Assembly (NCBI GenBank): GCA_027485855.1
Contig: JAIXQD010000030.1
Span: 62,001 to 126,000 of the forward strand
Origin: Rickettsiales bacterium
Lineage (GTDB): Bacteria; Pseudomonadota; Alphaproteobacteria; G027485855
DNA: 64,000 nucleotides
Reading direction: 5' to 3'
Below, in pieces: positions 32,502 through 41,331 of the stretch. The translations under genes were made by a program, and so were the position numbers. The first letter of the stretch is position 1. Every line of letters starts with the position of its first letter. The notes beneath the pieces were generated by a model, which had not been told where the DNA came from, did not search any database, and saw only the letters and a list, made by a program, of their open reading frames with translations.

Positions 32502-34141
32502 GGCGCATCGGCCACAAAATCAACTGTTAATTTTACCGCATAGGCACTGCGCAAGGCCGGTGGTTTTTGCCATTTTTGTGCCACAAGCGCTTGTTTGTCG
32601 CCTGCTGCAAAGGCACTGAGCTTGCTTGCGGCATTTTGAATGGCGCTATGCCATTGCTGGGGCGCGCTTTGCCGCATCAGGCACAGGCTTGGGTACCATG
32701 GGCTATCTTCGCGGTCGAGCTGCCAGCGCCAATCCACCGCCAAGGGCAAAAACACCAAACAGGGCTTGCCCAACGCACCAGCCAGATGTGCCACTGCCGT
32801 ATCAACTGTCACCACCACATCGAGCGCGTTGATAACGGCCGCCGTTACGGCAAAATCGGTCAGGTGCGGGGCTAGATCGGTTATAGCATTGAAAGCCGCC
32901 AGCTCAGTTTCGGCCACGCCCTTTTGCAACGAAAACCACTGCCAATGCGGCAAGCTGAACAGTGGCTGTAGCTGAGCCAGCTTTAAACTGCGATTATGGT
33001 CATTGCGATGCTGCGGGTTGCCGGCCCAAACCAACCCCGCTTTTAAGCCCGTGCCATAGAATATTGTTGCTAAAGTTGCCGGCAAGGCAGGCGCAGTCAG
33101 GTAAGGGTTGTGCTGCGCACTATTGGCAGGGTCTATTTTAAGCAAATGCGGCAGGCTTAAAATAAATACAGCGGCATCATGGGTGGGTGGTGGGGCGGCG
33201 GGGTCGGCCAAGTTGTGCCCTGCCAGCAGCGGCCAAAGCGGCTTTTGCACTCTTAGGATTATGTTCTTGGCATATTTTTTAAGCGCTGGCACAAAGCGCA
33301 AATATTGCAAACTGTCACCCAAGCCCTGCTCGGCTTCAACCAGCAAGGTATCGACCATTTCGCCCTGCCACAGGCGCGGTAATTGTTGGCGCTGTTGCGT
33401 ATAAACCGGCAAGCGCAGCCGCGCATCAAAATGCTGTGCCGCCAGCGCTTGGTTGCCGATACAATAGCTATTGCAGGCCAAACTATAGGCAATTTGTGCA
33501 TCTTGCGGGGCAAGCTGATGGGCGCGCAAAAACAAACTTTGTGCATGGTCAAGGAAGCCCGCTTGCCGCCACAGCTCGGCATATTGGGCTTGCGCTAAGG
33601 CGTGTTTGGGCAAAAGCCGGCTTGCCGCCGCGCAGTGGCTTTGTGCTTGCTCAAAATTATTTTGTGCCAGCGCTTCGGCACCCAAATGCAAATGCGCTAA
33701 GCCATAATGCGGGTCGCAAGATAGTGCTTTGTGAAAAGCCGCTTTGGCCGCATCGGCCTGCCCATTGGCGTTGAGTGCCAAGCCTAAATTATCATGGTGG
33801 CGGGCGCTCTGTGGTGCTGTTGCGGTTGCCAGCAACAGCTGCTCGAGCGCTGCTGCGACATTGCCTTTTTGTAAATAGGCCACGCCCATATCGCCTAATA
33901 TGTCAGCGAGAAGATTATTTTCCGCATCAGCCAAATCATCGGCTAAAGTTTTTGCACTGGCTAAAATACTGAGCGCCTTATCGATTTGGCCCAGTTGCAG
34001 TGCAATTGTGCCCAAACCATGCAAGGCCGCCGCGCTGAGTTGTGGCGCGGCATCCAGCAAGGTTCGATAGGTTTTTGCGGCTGCGCCCAAATCGCCGGCG
34101 GCATGCTGCTTTTTTGCCGCCAAAAGTATGGCGCTGCTCAC
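32498..34141 (-). CDS. TPR protein with glycosyltransferase-9-like C-terminal domain
   Basis: 547 residues from a GTG at 34141, with GAGG 9 nt upstream; a TTG at 34165 would give 8 more. Residues 1-260 are tetratricopeptide repeats (HDNLGLALNANGQADAAKAA, AHLHLGAEALAQNNFEQAQ). From ~265 the C-terminal domain shows LLVEAEQGLGDSLQYLRFVP, GLVWAGNPQHRNDHNRSL, TVDTAVAHLAGALGKP and DWRWQLDREDSPWYPSLCLM. These are typical of TPR-linked glycosyltransferase-like proteins often found near flagellar or surface-glycan genes. It lies 4 nt after the methyltransferase-like gene. A role in flagellin or surface glycosylation is inferred from context. Confidence 0.85.
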   Translation of the reverse strand: MSSAILLAAKKQHAAGDLGAAAKTYRTLLDAAPQLSAAALHGLGTIALQLGQIDKALSILASAKTLADDLADAENNLLADILGDMGVAYLQKGNVAAALEQLLLATATAPQSARHHDNLGLALNANGQADAAKAAFHKALSCDPHYGLAHLHLGAEALAQNNFEQAQSHCAAASRLLPKHALAQAQYAELWRQAGFLDHAQSLFLRAHQLAPQDAQIAYSLACNSYCIGNQALAAQHFDARLRLPVYTQQRQQLPRLWQGEMVDTLLVEAEQGLGDSLQYLRFVPALKKYAKNIILRVQKPLWPLLAGHNLADPAAPPPTHDAAVFILSLPHLLKIDPANSAQHNPYLTAPALPATLATIFYGTGLKAGLVWAGNPQHRNDHNRSLKLAQLQPLFSLPHWQWFSLQKGVAETELAAFNAITDLAPHLTDFAVTAAVINALDVVVTVDTAVAHLAGALGKPCLVFLPLAVDWRWQLDREDSPWYPSLCLMRQSAPQQWHSAIQNAASKLSAFAAGDKQALVAQKWQKPPALRSAYAVKLTVDFVADAP

Positions 34142-34145
34142 AGGC

Positions 34146-35636
34146 TTAAACCTCAAACACTCCAAGCGTGATGGCGCGCATCAGCCAATGTTCGGTGACT
34201 TGTTGCGCAAGGTCGATAGCGATTTGCTCGCGGCTATGGATATCGGCAAGCGGCCCCAGCAATTGCGCCTCGGGCAAATCTTGCCATTGGCCGAGTGCTG
34301 TGGTGATTTCTTCTAGCACGCGGCCAGCGCCACCCCGCTCGAAAGCGGCCAATGCCAAAGTGGTGGTTGCGGGCAATAATAACGGCCAACCCAAACTAAT
34401 GCTGGCAATCAGGCAATCGGCAAAAGGTGTGTGCTGACGATAAACCGCATTATAGCTGCCCTGCCATTTAGGCTGGGTGACATTGCCTTTAAAGCTGGCC
34501 ATGCTGGCTCTGGCCGCAAAGGCAATTTTTGCCGCAAGCAGCTGATGCAGCGCGCCGACAATGTCGGTGGCATCCATGCCGGCAAATTCAGGGCGGTGTA
34601 GTAAATCGCCAATAGTATGCGGCATTTCTTGCAGGGCTTTTATGATTTTGCTAAATATTGGCCCACGGAAATTGAGGGTCTGTGACGCCAGCATAACCTC
34701 AGCCGGTACGGTTTCGGCGGTGATGGTAAAATTAAAGCCACCAAAGCGCGTGACGATGTTGTCGGTGCGCAGTGCCGGCTCTTTCGACCAGATATCGCAG
34801 CGTTGTTCGTGACCGCAGGCAAGGTCTTTGAGCAACTCAAAGGCATAATGCGTACTGTGCGCTACCAGCTGCGTGTGTGTTTGAGCGGGGGCTGATAATT
34901 CTAAAAAATTATGGCGTATTTCGCCTTGCCCTAACAAATGCAGGCCCGCCTTGCGCCCATTGGCCAAAGCATTGAGCGTGCCAGTGCCCATACCGGCTTG
35001 CCCAAGGGCTGCTGCAAAAGCTTGCAGATTGCCCGCAGTTGCGGCTGTGCGTGCAGCATCGGCCCAGGTAATGGCGGGTTTGCCCGCCAAAGCCAAATCT
35101 AAAATAAGTGTCAGCCACGGCGCTATGGCATCGCGTGGGGCCTCGCTAGCTAAAATAGTGAGTGTGGCGGTGAGGGCTGTTTTGCGGGCTGTATCAAGCG
35201 CCACATCATAATGTGTGGCCAATAAACCGCCTTCGCTTAGAAGTTGCGTTGCAACACTAAAGTAATCTTCGTTTGGGGCGCTGTTGCCAGCACTATCATG
35301 CACCACATAATCGCAGGCAGGCAGCATGATGGCGCCATTTTGCATGGCTTGTGCCAGCGCATCAAGGCTGAGCGCATGCCACTCGATATTGGTCACACTA
35401 TGTTTGCTGCTGTCGCTTTGCGCTTGCGCAATAAGCGCGGCATCGCGGCTAAAGCCAAAAAAGCGGCCTTCAGGGTTGCAGGCAGCCAAAGCCAGCAAGC
35501 GCTGCGGCTGGCGCACATTAAGCTCGGCATAGGCGAAAGGCTCACCCGGCAGACGCGGCCGCAAACCGCGCAGGCCAGCAATATAGCTTAATTGCACCGG
35601 CGAAAACATAAGTATAGATGACGTATCGGGCAACAT
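34146..35636 (-). CDS. Methyltransferase-regulatory-domain-like protein lacking the SAM motif
   Basis: 496 residues from the ATG at 35636 (GAGGAG 5 nt upstream); an ATG at 35705 also has a good site and would add 23 residues. The start FSPVQLSYIAGLRGLRPRL then PFAYAELNV...LLALAACNPEGRFFGFSRD aligns with methyltransferases that read ELGCGxG...LAAxxPxxxFxGxD. The Gly-rich SAM loop is replaced by NVRQPQ, so binding of SAM looks lost. The C-terminal half (FGGFNFTITAETVPAEVMLA, IVGALHQLLAAKIAFA) fits the methyltransferase regulatory domain. Next to flgL and the TPR protein. Confidence 0.75.
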   Translation of the reverse strand: MLPDTSSILMFSPVQLSYIAGLRGLRPRLPGEPFAYAELNVRQPQRLLALAACNPEGRFFGFSRDAALIAQAQSDSSKHSVTNIEWHALSLDALAQAMQNGAIMLPACDYVVHDSAGNSAPNEDYFSVATQLLSEGGLLATHYDVALDTARKTALTATLTILASEAPRDAIAPWLTLILDLALAGKPAITWADAARTAATAGNLQAFAAALGQAGMGTGTLNALANGRKAGLHLLGQGEIRHNFLELSAPAQTHTQLVAHSTHYAFELLKDLACGHEQRCDIWSKEPALRTDNIVTRFGGFNFTITAETVPAEVMLASQTLNFRGPIFSKIIKALQEMPHTIGDLLHRPEFAGMDATDIVGALHQLLAAKIAFAARASMASFKGNVTQPKWQGSYNAVYRQHTPFADCLIASISLGWPLLLPATTTLALAAFERGGAGRVLEEITTALGQWQDLPEAQLLGPLADIHSREQIAIDLAQQVTEHWLMRAITLGVFEV

Positions 35637-35744
35637 GGCGGCTCCTCGCATAGACTCTGATGCGCCAAGCTTAGCGTTATTGTGGTGAACTGCAAGAGCA
35701 CCCATGTGGCATTCTCCCCTAAAAGTGTCTAAACGAGCAAATGA

Positions 35745-36692
35745 TTATAAGAAATTCACAATTGAAAGTTTGGCTAAAATACCTGTTGCCGAAAATGACG
35801 CCTGCAGCTGTGTTTGACTAAAAGACAGCTTGGTGGCGACTTCGTTGATATCCACTTCTTCAATTTCTTGAATGCGGTTGGTGGCATCACGCGTTAAATC
35901 ATTGTGCAAATCGGCACTGCGGGTCAGCGTGCTGCTATTGGCCGCAACATCTGCACGCGCCGCACGCACGCCGGTGAGACCCGCGCTAATCAAGCTTTCG
36001 GCTGTAGCCATGTAAGCCGTGAAATTAGTCGGATCTTGCGCGGCCGCTTGCGCCCAACGCAGACCCAGCGCTAATTGCTGGAAGGGCTGATCATTACTGG
36101 TAATGCCGTAACTGACGGTAAAGCTTTCATCAATCGTCACCCGATCGCGAATAAAACCCTGCGCATTGCTGGCTGGAAATTCTGTGTCGTAGCGCGGCAG
36201 CACGGGGCTGGTGGTAAGTGTATCGGTGGGCGGCAGCGGTAATGTTTTAAGATCGCCCACAGGCGAGGTATTAAAGCGCGTGCCCGAAAACAGATAACGA
36301 TCACCCAGGCGCTGGTTTAAATAAAAACTAAAATCATCAAGGAAGCCTTCAACCTGCTGCCCAATGGCAGCGGTGTTAGCCGTGGTCGAGCTAGAGCTTT
36401 GCGTAATGAGGCGCAAAGCCTGATTGCCCATATCTTCAAGGCCGGCCAAGCTTTTGTCGTAAAGTTCAAGCCGTGATTTGACGGTTTTAATCACATTACC
36501 AAAGCCCGCACGGGTATCGATGGTGTTGCGCAAATCAAGCAGCTGCTTACTTTCCGACGCCAGATATTCAGAAATATTATCAAAGCGCTTACCGGTGCTA
36601 AGCTGCCGCGCCAAATTTGAAATGAGGTTTTGCCCGCGCTGAACGGTTTCAACACTTTGCAGCTGGATAGAAAGCGAGCTTAATTGCGTCAT
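35745..36692 (-). CDS. flgL: Flagellar hook-filament junction protein FlgL
   Basis: 315 residues. N-terminal flagellin-type helices (LISNLARQLSTGKRFDNISE), YLNQRLGDRYLFSGTRFNTSPV (the FlgL hallmark) and the C-terminal helix VATKLSFSQTQLQASFSATG. Joins FlgK to the filament outside the cell. It follows flgK by 11 nt and belongs to the flgE-flgK-flgL run. Confidence 0.93.
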   Translation of the reverse strand: MTQLSSLSIQLQSVETVQRGQNLISNLARQLSTGKRFDNISEYLASESKQLLDLRNTIDTRAGFGNVIKTVKSRLELYDKSLAGLEDMGNQALRLITQSSSSTTANTAAIGQQVEGFLDDFSFYLNQRLGDRYLFSGTRFNTSPVGDLKTLPLPPTDTLTTSPVLPRYDTEFPASNAQGFIRDRVTIDESFTVSYGITSNDQPFQQLALGLRWAQAAAQDPTNFTAYMATAESLISAGLTGVRAARADVAANSSTLTRSADLHNDLTRDATNRIQEIEEVDINEVATKLSFSQTQLQASFSATGILAKLSIVNFL

Positions 36693-36703
36693 GGATTATC
36701 CTC

Positions 36704-38113
36704 CTATCGAACGATGCCATCAAGAATGTCGTATAGTCGTTGCACCACGCTGACTATGCGCGCTGACGCTTGATACGAGTTTTGCAAAATGGTGAGCTGC
36801 AACACTTCTTCGTCGATATTAACCCCGACATCTTGCTGCAGGCGCTTTTCGTAAGTTTTGCGCTCATTCTCGGCCAGTGTCGCCAATTGCTTCACCTGCT
36901 CTTTGCTTTGGCCAAACAGTGAGATAATCGAGCTGATGGCGCTGCCATAGCTGGCACCGGTGACATTCAGGCCCGCTGCGGTAAAAGTGCGTCCGGCGGC
37001 TTCTAGCGCATCGGCAGAGGGGGCGGCGGCGGCTTGCTTGATCAGCTGCGTGCCATTTTGCAAAGCCGGGTTCAGCGCAAAATCGAAGCGATTAGTGCCG
37101 GTAAAAAAATCGCTGGGTAATTCGCCTGCATTTGCGACCGCGCTATTATAGGCATAGGCAAAAGTTGCAGGCGGGCCCACGCTTGAATTAGTAAAAGAGG
37201 TGACCACCAAATCGAGCTGTTCATTTATTTTGCGCACCACCTCACGCGCGGGGGCGGCATTGGCTGTAGCGGGGCTGGTATTTTCACGCAGGCCCAAAAG
37301 TGCCTCAAGCTTGCCACCTGTGAGGCGATTGCCGACATTGGTGGCGCCGCCAATAATATCAACACTGCTGCCATTATAGGTAAATTGCACGGGGTCGCCA
37401 TCGAGCAAAGTATAGCCAGCGGGTGTGATGACACCAACCGAGCCATCGGCGCGCTCAAGCGTGCGCACCGATAAGGTTTCGGCAATACGGCGCAGTTCGG
37501 CATCACGCGAATCTTGGAAAACTGTCACGTCCGAATTACGCGCCAAGCCAAAAACAATCTGCCCGTTTAGCTCTTGTAAGCGGCGCAGGCTGGCATTGAG
37601 ATCGCTGACGGTGGTGCTGGTTTCATTGAGGATCTCGCGATCGACCTGCGAGACCGCACTAGCCAAGCGATTCACCTCTTGCGCCAGCTCATTGGCGCTA
37701 TTCAGCACTTGTCTTTGCGCCACAGCCGATTCTGGCTGCGCCGAAAGTTCGCGCAGGGCGCGCTGAAAACCCGTATAGGTGGTTGAAAGTTTTGCCTGTT
37801 GTCCGGACAAAGTAAAAGTGTCATCGAGCGCGCGTAAATAGCGGTCTTGCGTGCCATTCAGCGCCGCATTCGAGGTGGTTTCGAGCAGCGAGGTGTTAAT
37901 CGAATTATTGGTGGCACGCTCAACACGGGCAATATTAACGCCGCCCACCGACAGCTCTTGCACCGTCGCTTGCGATAATGAGGTGCGCACCACTTGCCGC
38001 CGCGAATAGCCAGGGTCGCTGGCATTCGAGATATTTTGCGACACCACCTGAATATTCGCTTGCGAAGCCCGCAAGGAGGTGAGGGCGGTATCAAGGGCAA
38101 GTGAGAGCGACAT
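36704..38113 (-). CDS. flgK: Flagellar hook-associated protein 1 FlgK
   Basis: 469 residues. N-terminal rod/hook motif SLRASQANIQVVSQNISNAS followed by DPGYSRRQVV, a central region with LQELNGQIVFGLARNSDV and SQDSRDAELRRIAE-like sequence, and the C-terminal motif VLQLTILQNSYQASARIVSV. It lies between flgE (59 nt) and flgL (11 nt). Exported by the flagellar type III system. Confidence 0.95.
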   Translation of the reverse strand: MSLSLALDTALTSLRASQANIQVVSQNISNASDPGYSRRQVVRTSLSQATVQELSVGGVNIARVERATNNSINTSLLETTSNAALNGTQDRYLRALDDTFTLSGQQAKLSTTYTGFQRALRELSAQPESAVAQRQVLNSANELAQEVNRLASAVSQVDREILNETSTTVSDLNASLRRLQELNGQIVFGLARNSDVTVFQDSRDAELRRIAETLSVRTLERADGSVGVITPAGYTLLDGDPVQFTYNGSSVDIIGGATNVGNRLTGGKLEALLGLRENTSPATANAAPAREVVRKINEQLDLVVTSFTNSSVGPPATFAYAYNSAVANAGELPSDFFTGTNRFDFALNPALQNGTQLIKQAAAAPSADALEAAGRTFTAAGLNVTGASYGSAISSIISLFGQSKEQVKQLATLAENERKTYEKRLQQDVGVNIDEEVLQLTILQNSYQASARIVSVVQRLYDILDGIVR

Positions 38114-38172
38114 ATTTTTTTCCCTTTGCGGTGCGCTGCTCCCCTCAAAGCAACGCGCCGCTTTAGTTTAAG

Positions 38173-39495
38173 TTAGCGAACTGTGGCAATGGCTTCTTGC
38201 AACATTTCGTTGGCTGTCGTGATAATTTTGGCGTTGGCCGAATAAATCCGCTGGGTTTGAATCATCTTGGTAAACTCATCGGCAATATCCACATTCGAGC
38301 CTTCGAGCGTGTTACCAGAAATGCTGCCCGCGCCGACAGTGCCCGGCGCGCTATAGCGCGGTGTGCCCGCCTCGAGCGAACGCGAGAACGAGCCGCCGCT
38401 GACCTTATTCAAACTATCGGGCGAGTTAAACTGCACAATCGGAATTTGATATAAGGTGCGTGAGCGACCATTATCATAATTCAAAACCACAAAGCCGCTA
38501 TCATCAACGGTAAGATCACGGAACGAGCCGCGCGGAATACCGTTTTGTTCAAGCGTGGTCACCTGCACATTACTATCGGCAAATTGCGTGACGCCAGCCG
38601 TGGTGTTGTAGCTGCCAAACCTCAGCGAAATGGTTTGGCTGCCCGCACCCGCAAAGCTGACCGGAAAAGTCACATCGGCAAAATTGTCCGGTGCGACGGG
38701 CGGCACAACAGTAAAGGGCGATGCTGCCGGTGTGCCAGTTAATACTGGAGTGATGGTCGCAATTGTGCCCTGATTGGTTGTGGTGTTAAAAGCAAAAGTC
38801 AGCCCATTGTTAATGGGAGTCGTGGCGCCATCCACTTGCACATTAAGGCCCCACTCATTGGTTGCGGCATTTTTTGTCCAAGTCAGCTCAAGCGATTGTG
38901 GGTTGCCCAAACTATCAAACACATTAATGGTTGAGGTTGGATAGCTGGTGCCAGTCACCACGCCTGCGGGCAAGTTAGCGCGATATTGCACTTGTGTGGT
39001 GGGCACCGGCGCATCGAGCAATTGCGAGACGCGCACGGGCTCTGGGCTAGAGGTATTAACCGCTTGTGTGGCGGCATCCACCGACCAGCCAATCAGATAG
39101 TTATTGGCGCCATTGACCAGATAGCCCTCACGATCGAGTTTAAAATCGCCTCTACGGGTGTAAAAATCTTCTGCGCCAAAAGTGGTTGAGCCACTGCTGC
39201 CCACTTCAGGCGGACGCACGGCAAAAAAGCCGTTGCCGGAAATGGCCAAAGAGGTCGAGACCTGACTTTGCAGCAAGTTGCCTTGAATCGAGTTTTGAAA
39301 AACCGGGCTGGCGCGCACACCACCTGGATCATGCAAGCGCAGGTTCGATTGAGTAACCAGCGCTTCAAAACGTGTATCAACCCGTTTATAGCCAACCGTT
39401 GTGGCGTTCGAGATGTTATCCGAAATGTGACCAATTGAACGCGATTGCGCATTCAAGCCACCCACGGCCACGGTTAATGCTGAAAAGAGACTCAT
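38173..39495 (-). CDS. flgE: Flagellar hook protein FlgE
   Basis: 440 residues from the ATG at 39495 (MSLFSALTVAVGGLNAQSRS): GGAGGT lies 4 nt upstream, better than the ATG at 39507. N-terminal ISDNISNATTVGYKRVDTRF, central hook domain repeats (VNVFDSLGNPQSLELTWTK-like segment) and C-terminal LEGSNVDIADEFTKMIQTQR with IYSANAKIITTANEML are all typical. First gene of flgE-flgK-flgL, under a sigma-54 promoter at 39527-39544, matching hook-gene control in Caulobacter-type hierarchies. Confidence 0.95.
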   Translation of the reverse strand: MSLFSALTVAVGGLNAQSRSIGHISDNISNATTVGYKRVDTRFEALVTQSNLRLHDPGGVRASPVFQNSIQGNLLQSQVSTSLAISGNGFFAVRPPEVGSSGSTTFGAEDFYTRRGDFKLDREGYLVNGANNYLIGWSVDAATQAVNTSSPEPVRVSQLLDAPVPTTQVQYRANLPAGVVTGTSYPTSTINVFDSLGNPQSLELTWTKNAATNEWGLNVQVDGATTPINNGLTFAFNTTTNQGTIATITPVLTGTPAASPFTVVPPVAPDNFADVTFPVSFAGAGSQTISLRFGSYNTTAGVTQFADSNVQVTTLEQNGIPRGSFRDLTVDDSGFVVLNYDNGRSRTLYQIPIVQFNSPDSLNKVSGGSFSRSLEAGTPRYSAPGTVGAGSISGNTLEGSNVDIADEFTKMIQTQRIYSANAKIITTANEMLQEAIATVR

Positions 39496-39526
39496 AGCTA
39501 CCTCCACAAATGTTCTGTGAAGGATA

Positions 39527-39544
39527 TTGCAAGTCGTGTGCCAA
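39527..39544 (-). promoter_or_regulatory. Sigma-54 (RpoN) promoter of flgE
   Basis: Minus strand TTGGCAC-ACGAC-TTGCAA: the -24 TGGCAC and -12 TTGCA boxes match the consensus with the required spacing. Transcription would start near 39515, about 20 nt before the flgE ATG. In Caulobacter hook genes use sigma-54 with FlbD and IHF. Confidence 0.88.
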
Positions 39545-39585
39545 ATTTGGCTTAGCTAAATTTACTGGGCCAAGCTTATGCGTTT

Positions 39586-40518
39586 TTACTTATGCCGCTG
39601 GCGCCATTCATAGCGGGTGTACAGCAAGCTACTGCCAATAATAATGGCCGCTCCCACCAGCAAGGAGAGTGACGGAACCTCTTGCCAGCCAATATAACCC
39701 ATCAGCGCCGACCAAATAATGGCCACATATATATAGGGGCTGACCAGCGAGGCATCGGCATAATGATAAGATGTTGTCACCAGCCACTGGCCAAGCCCGC
39801 CCAAAATGCCCAAGGCCAGCAACCACAGCCAATCCATGCCCTGTGGGGTCACCCACACAAAAGGCAGGCTCAGGCTCATCACCAAGCCGCCCACCACAAA
39901 AAACCAGAAGGTGGTGCAAAGCGGGCTTTCCGTATTGGCTAGCTTGCGAATGGTAGTGTGCGCTAAGCCATAAAAAAAGGCGCTGCCAATGGCGGCCATC
40001 ACCCCCCAAGACAGGCCCGCAGAAAAACCCGAAGAAAAACCGGCAGAAACATCTTGTGCCCAGCTAAAATGCCAAGGCGTACTGGCAATGATAACGCCGA
40101 TAAAACCTGCCGATACAGCCAGCCAGCGGGTTTTGCTGATTTTTTCGCCCAATAGCGGCATTGACAGCAAGGTAATAAAGAGCGGGCCGGCAAAAGTCAG
40201 CGTGGTGGCCTTCGCTAAGGGCAAGAGCGCAAAAGCGGTAAATAACAAAAAGGCCGAAGCGCTGCCCGCCGTGCCGCGCAATAAATGGCCACTTAGGCGC
40301 GCGGTTTTAAGTTGCGCCACACCGCCAAAAAAATGCGCCAAAAGCACCACCAGCGGAATGGCAAAGATAAAGCGAAAAAACGCCATCTCGCTGGCGGGGT
40401 AAAGGGGCGACAGGTGTTTGACCACGCCATTCAGTAGCGTAAAAATGAGGCTGGCACCAAGGCTGCATAAAATGGCCTTGCCGATATTTTCCTTAGCGTG
40501 TGCCGTGCGTTTAAGCAT
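39586..40518 (-). CDS. EamA/DMT-family transporter
   Basis: 310 residues with about ten membrane helices in two EamA halves (FTLLNGVVKHLSPLYPASEM; AIGSAFFYGLAHTTIRKLAN). RGTAGSASAFLLFTAFALLP and FAGPLFITLLSMPLLGEKIS are family landmarks. It probably exports a small metabolite; the substrate cannot be inferred. The loop VSAGFSSGFSAGLSWG is a 12-bp repeat in frame. It lies upstream of the flgE promoter region on the same strand but is a separate unit. Confidence 0.85.
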   Translation of the reverse strand: MLKRTAHAKENIGKAILCSLGASLIFTLLNGVVKHLSPLYPASEMAFFRFIFAIPLVVLLAHFFGGVAQLKTARLSGHLLRGTAGSASAFLLFTAFALLPLAKATTLTFAGPLFITLLSMPLLGEKISKTRWLAVSAGFIGVIIASTPWHFSWAQDVSAGFSSGFSAGLSWGVMAAIGSAFFYGLAHTTIRKLANTESPLCTTFWFFVVGGLVMSLSLPFVWVTPQGMDWLWLLALGILGGLGQWLVTTSYHYADASLVSPYIYVAIIWSALMGYIGWQEVPSLSLLVGAAIIIGSSLLYTRYEWRQRHK

Positions 40519-40570
40519 AAAATCCTATAGCAACCTAAAGCCAGAAGCGGGCCGATAAACAGCGCAAGAA

Positions 40571-40600
40571 AAAACCCGCCGATTGTAGCCGGCGGGTTTT
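40571..40600 (-). terminator. Rho-independent terminator of the pagL-like gene
   Basis: aaaacccgcc (40571-40580) pairs with ggcgggtttt (40591-40600); on the minus strand the stem runs into TTTTTTC. It ends 16 nt after the stop codon at 40617. Confidence 0.88.
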
Positions 40601-40616
40601 AAGGTAGCGATGGCGT

Positions 40617-41162
40617 TTATTTGCCAAACAAATCGCTGATGGGCATATGGTAATAAACCGTGGCAATTTCCGAGCCGGGATTATGCTTGGTGATGCCCGC
40701 ATTCGAGATATGGCCAAAAGCCAAGCCAATGCGTGCGTCATTATCAAAGCGATAAGCCAGCTCTGCTGTTGAGCGAAACTCAATGAGCGAGCCCATTTTT
40801 TTGCCGCGCGCGCCATTGCCATCATCAAAAAGGCCCACAGCAAAATTGGGGCTAAAGACAATGCGCTTGCCCAAGGGAATATCAAACACCAAGCCACCCA
40901 AACCATAAAGGGCGCCATCGGTGGTCACTTCAAGGCCAGCGAAGGGGCGAACGGCCAGCCATGGGTCGGTGGCTTTAAGCAAATTAACGCCCCAACGATA
41001 TTCAAGGCGAAGATCCCATGCGGGGTCACGCGGATTATTTTCCAGCACATCAAAACGGCCAACGCCGAAGCTGATTTGGTCGGGAGTGGCTTGCGCTGTG
41101 GCCGGAGCCATTAACAGAGCGAGCAATAAAGCTAAACTATAGCGAAACAGGGCGCGGGTCAT
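40617..41162 (-). CDS. pagL: PagL-type lipid A 3-O-deacylase / acyloxyacyl hydrolase
   Basis: Outer-membrane beta-barrel esterase that trims an acyl chain from lipid A. 181 residues with a signal peptide ending at AQA. LIEFRSTAELAYRFDNDARI and AFGHISNAGITKHNPGSEIA carry the catalytic His and Ser (HxSNAG) and the Glu of NPGSE. The alternating strands and aromatic ends fit an eight-stranded barrel. Own terminator at 40571-40600. Lipid A remodelling would change the outer surface. Confidence 0.9.
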   Translation of the reverse strand: MTRALFRYSLALLLALLMAPATAQATPDQISFGVGRFDVLENNPRDPAWDLRLEYRWGVNLLKATDPWLAVRPFAGLEVTTDGALYGLGGLVFDIPLGKRIVFSPNFAVGLFDDGNGARGKKMGSLIEFRSTAELAYRFDNDARIGLAFGHISNAGITKHNPGSEIATVYYHMPISDLFGK

Positions 41163-41281
41163 GATGGGGAATCCTTTTCAAGTATCAGACAGCTTAGTTA
41201 AACCATAGCAACGGTTAAAGTCTAGTTGCAAAGATGACCCGCACGCTTAGCGTGATGAATCTGCCACGAAAACATTATGAT

Positions 41282-41326
41282 AGCGTTACGGCCCATAACG
41301 TTATGGCCGCCAGCGTTATGGCCCTA
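41282..41326. repeat. 15-bp tandem repeat, three units
   Basis: agcgttacggcccat, aacgttatggccgcc and agcgttatggcccta (41282-41326), with a decayed fourth unit running into the pepN stop at 41332. Confidence 0.85.
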
Positions 41327-41331
41327 TAGCA

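Noticed and set aside
39629-40009. 126-codon Gly-rich frame inside the DMT transporter gene
   Set aside because: Same strand but shifted frame of a clear transporter; no independent signals.
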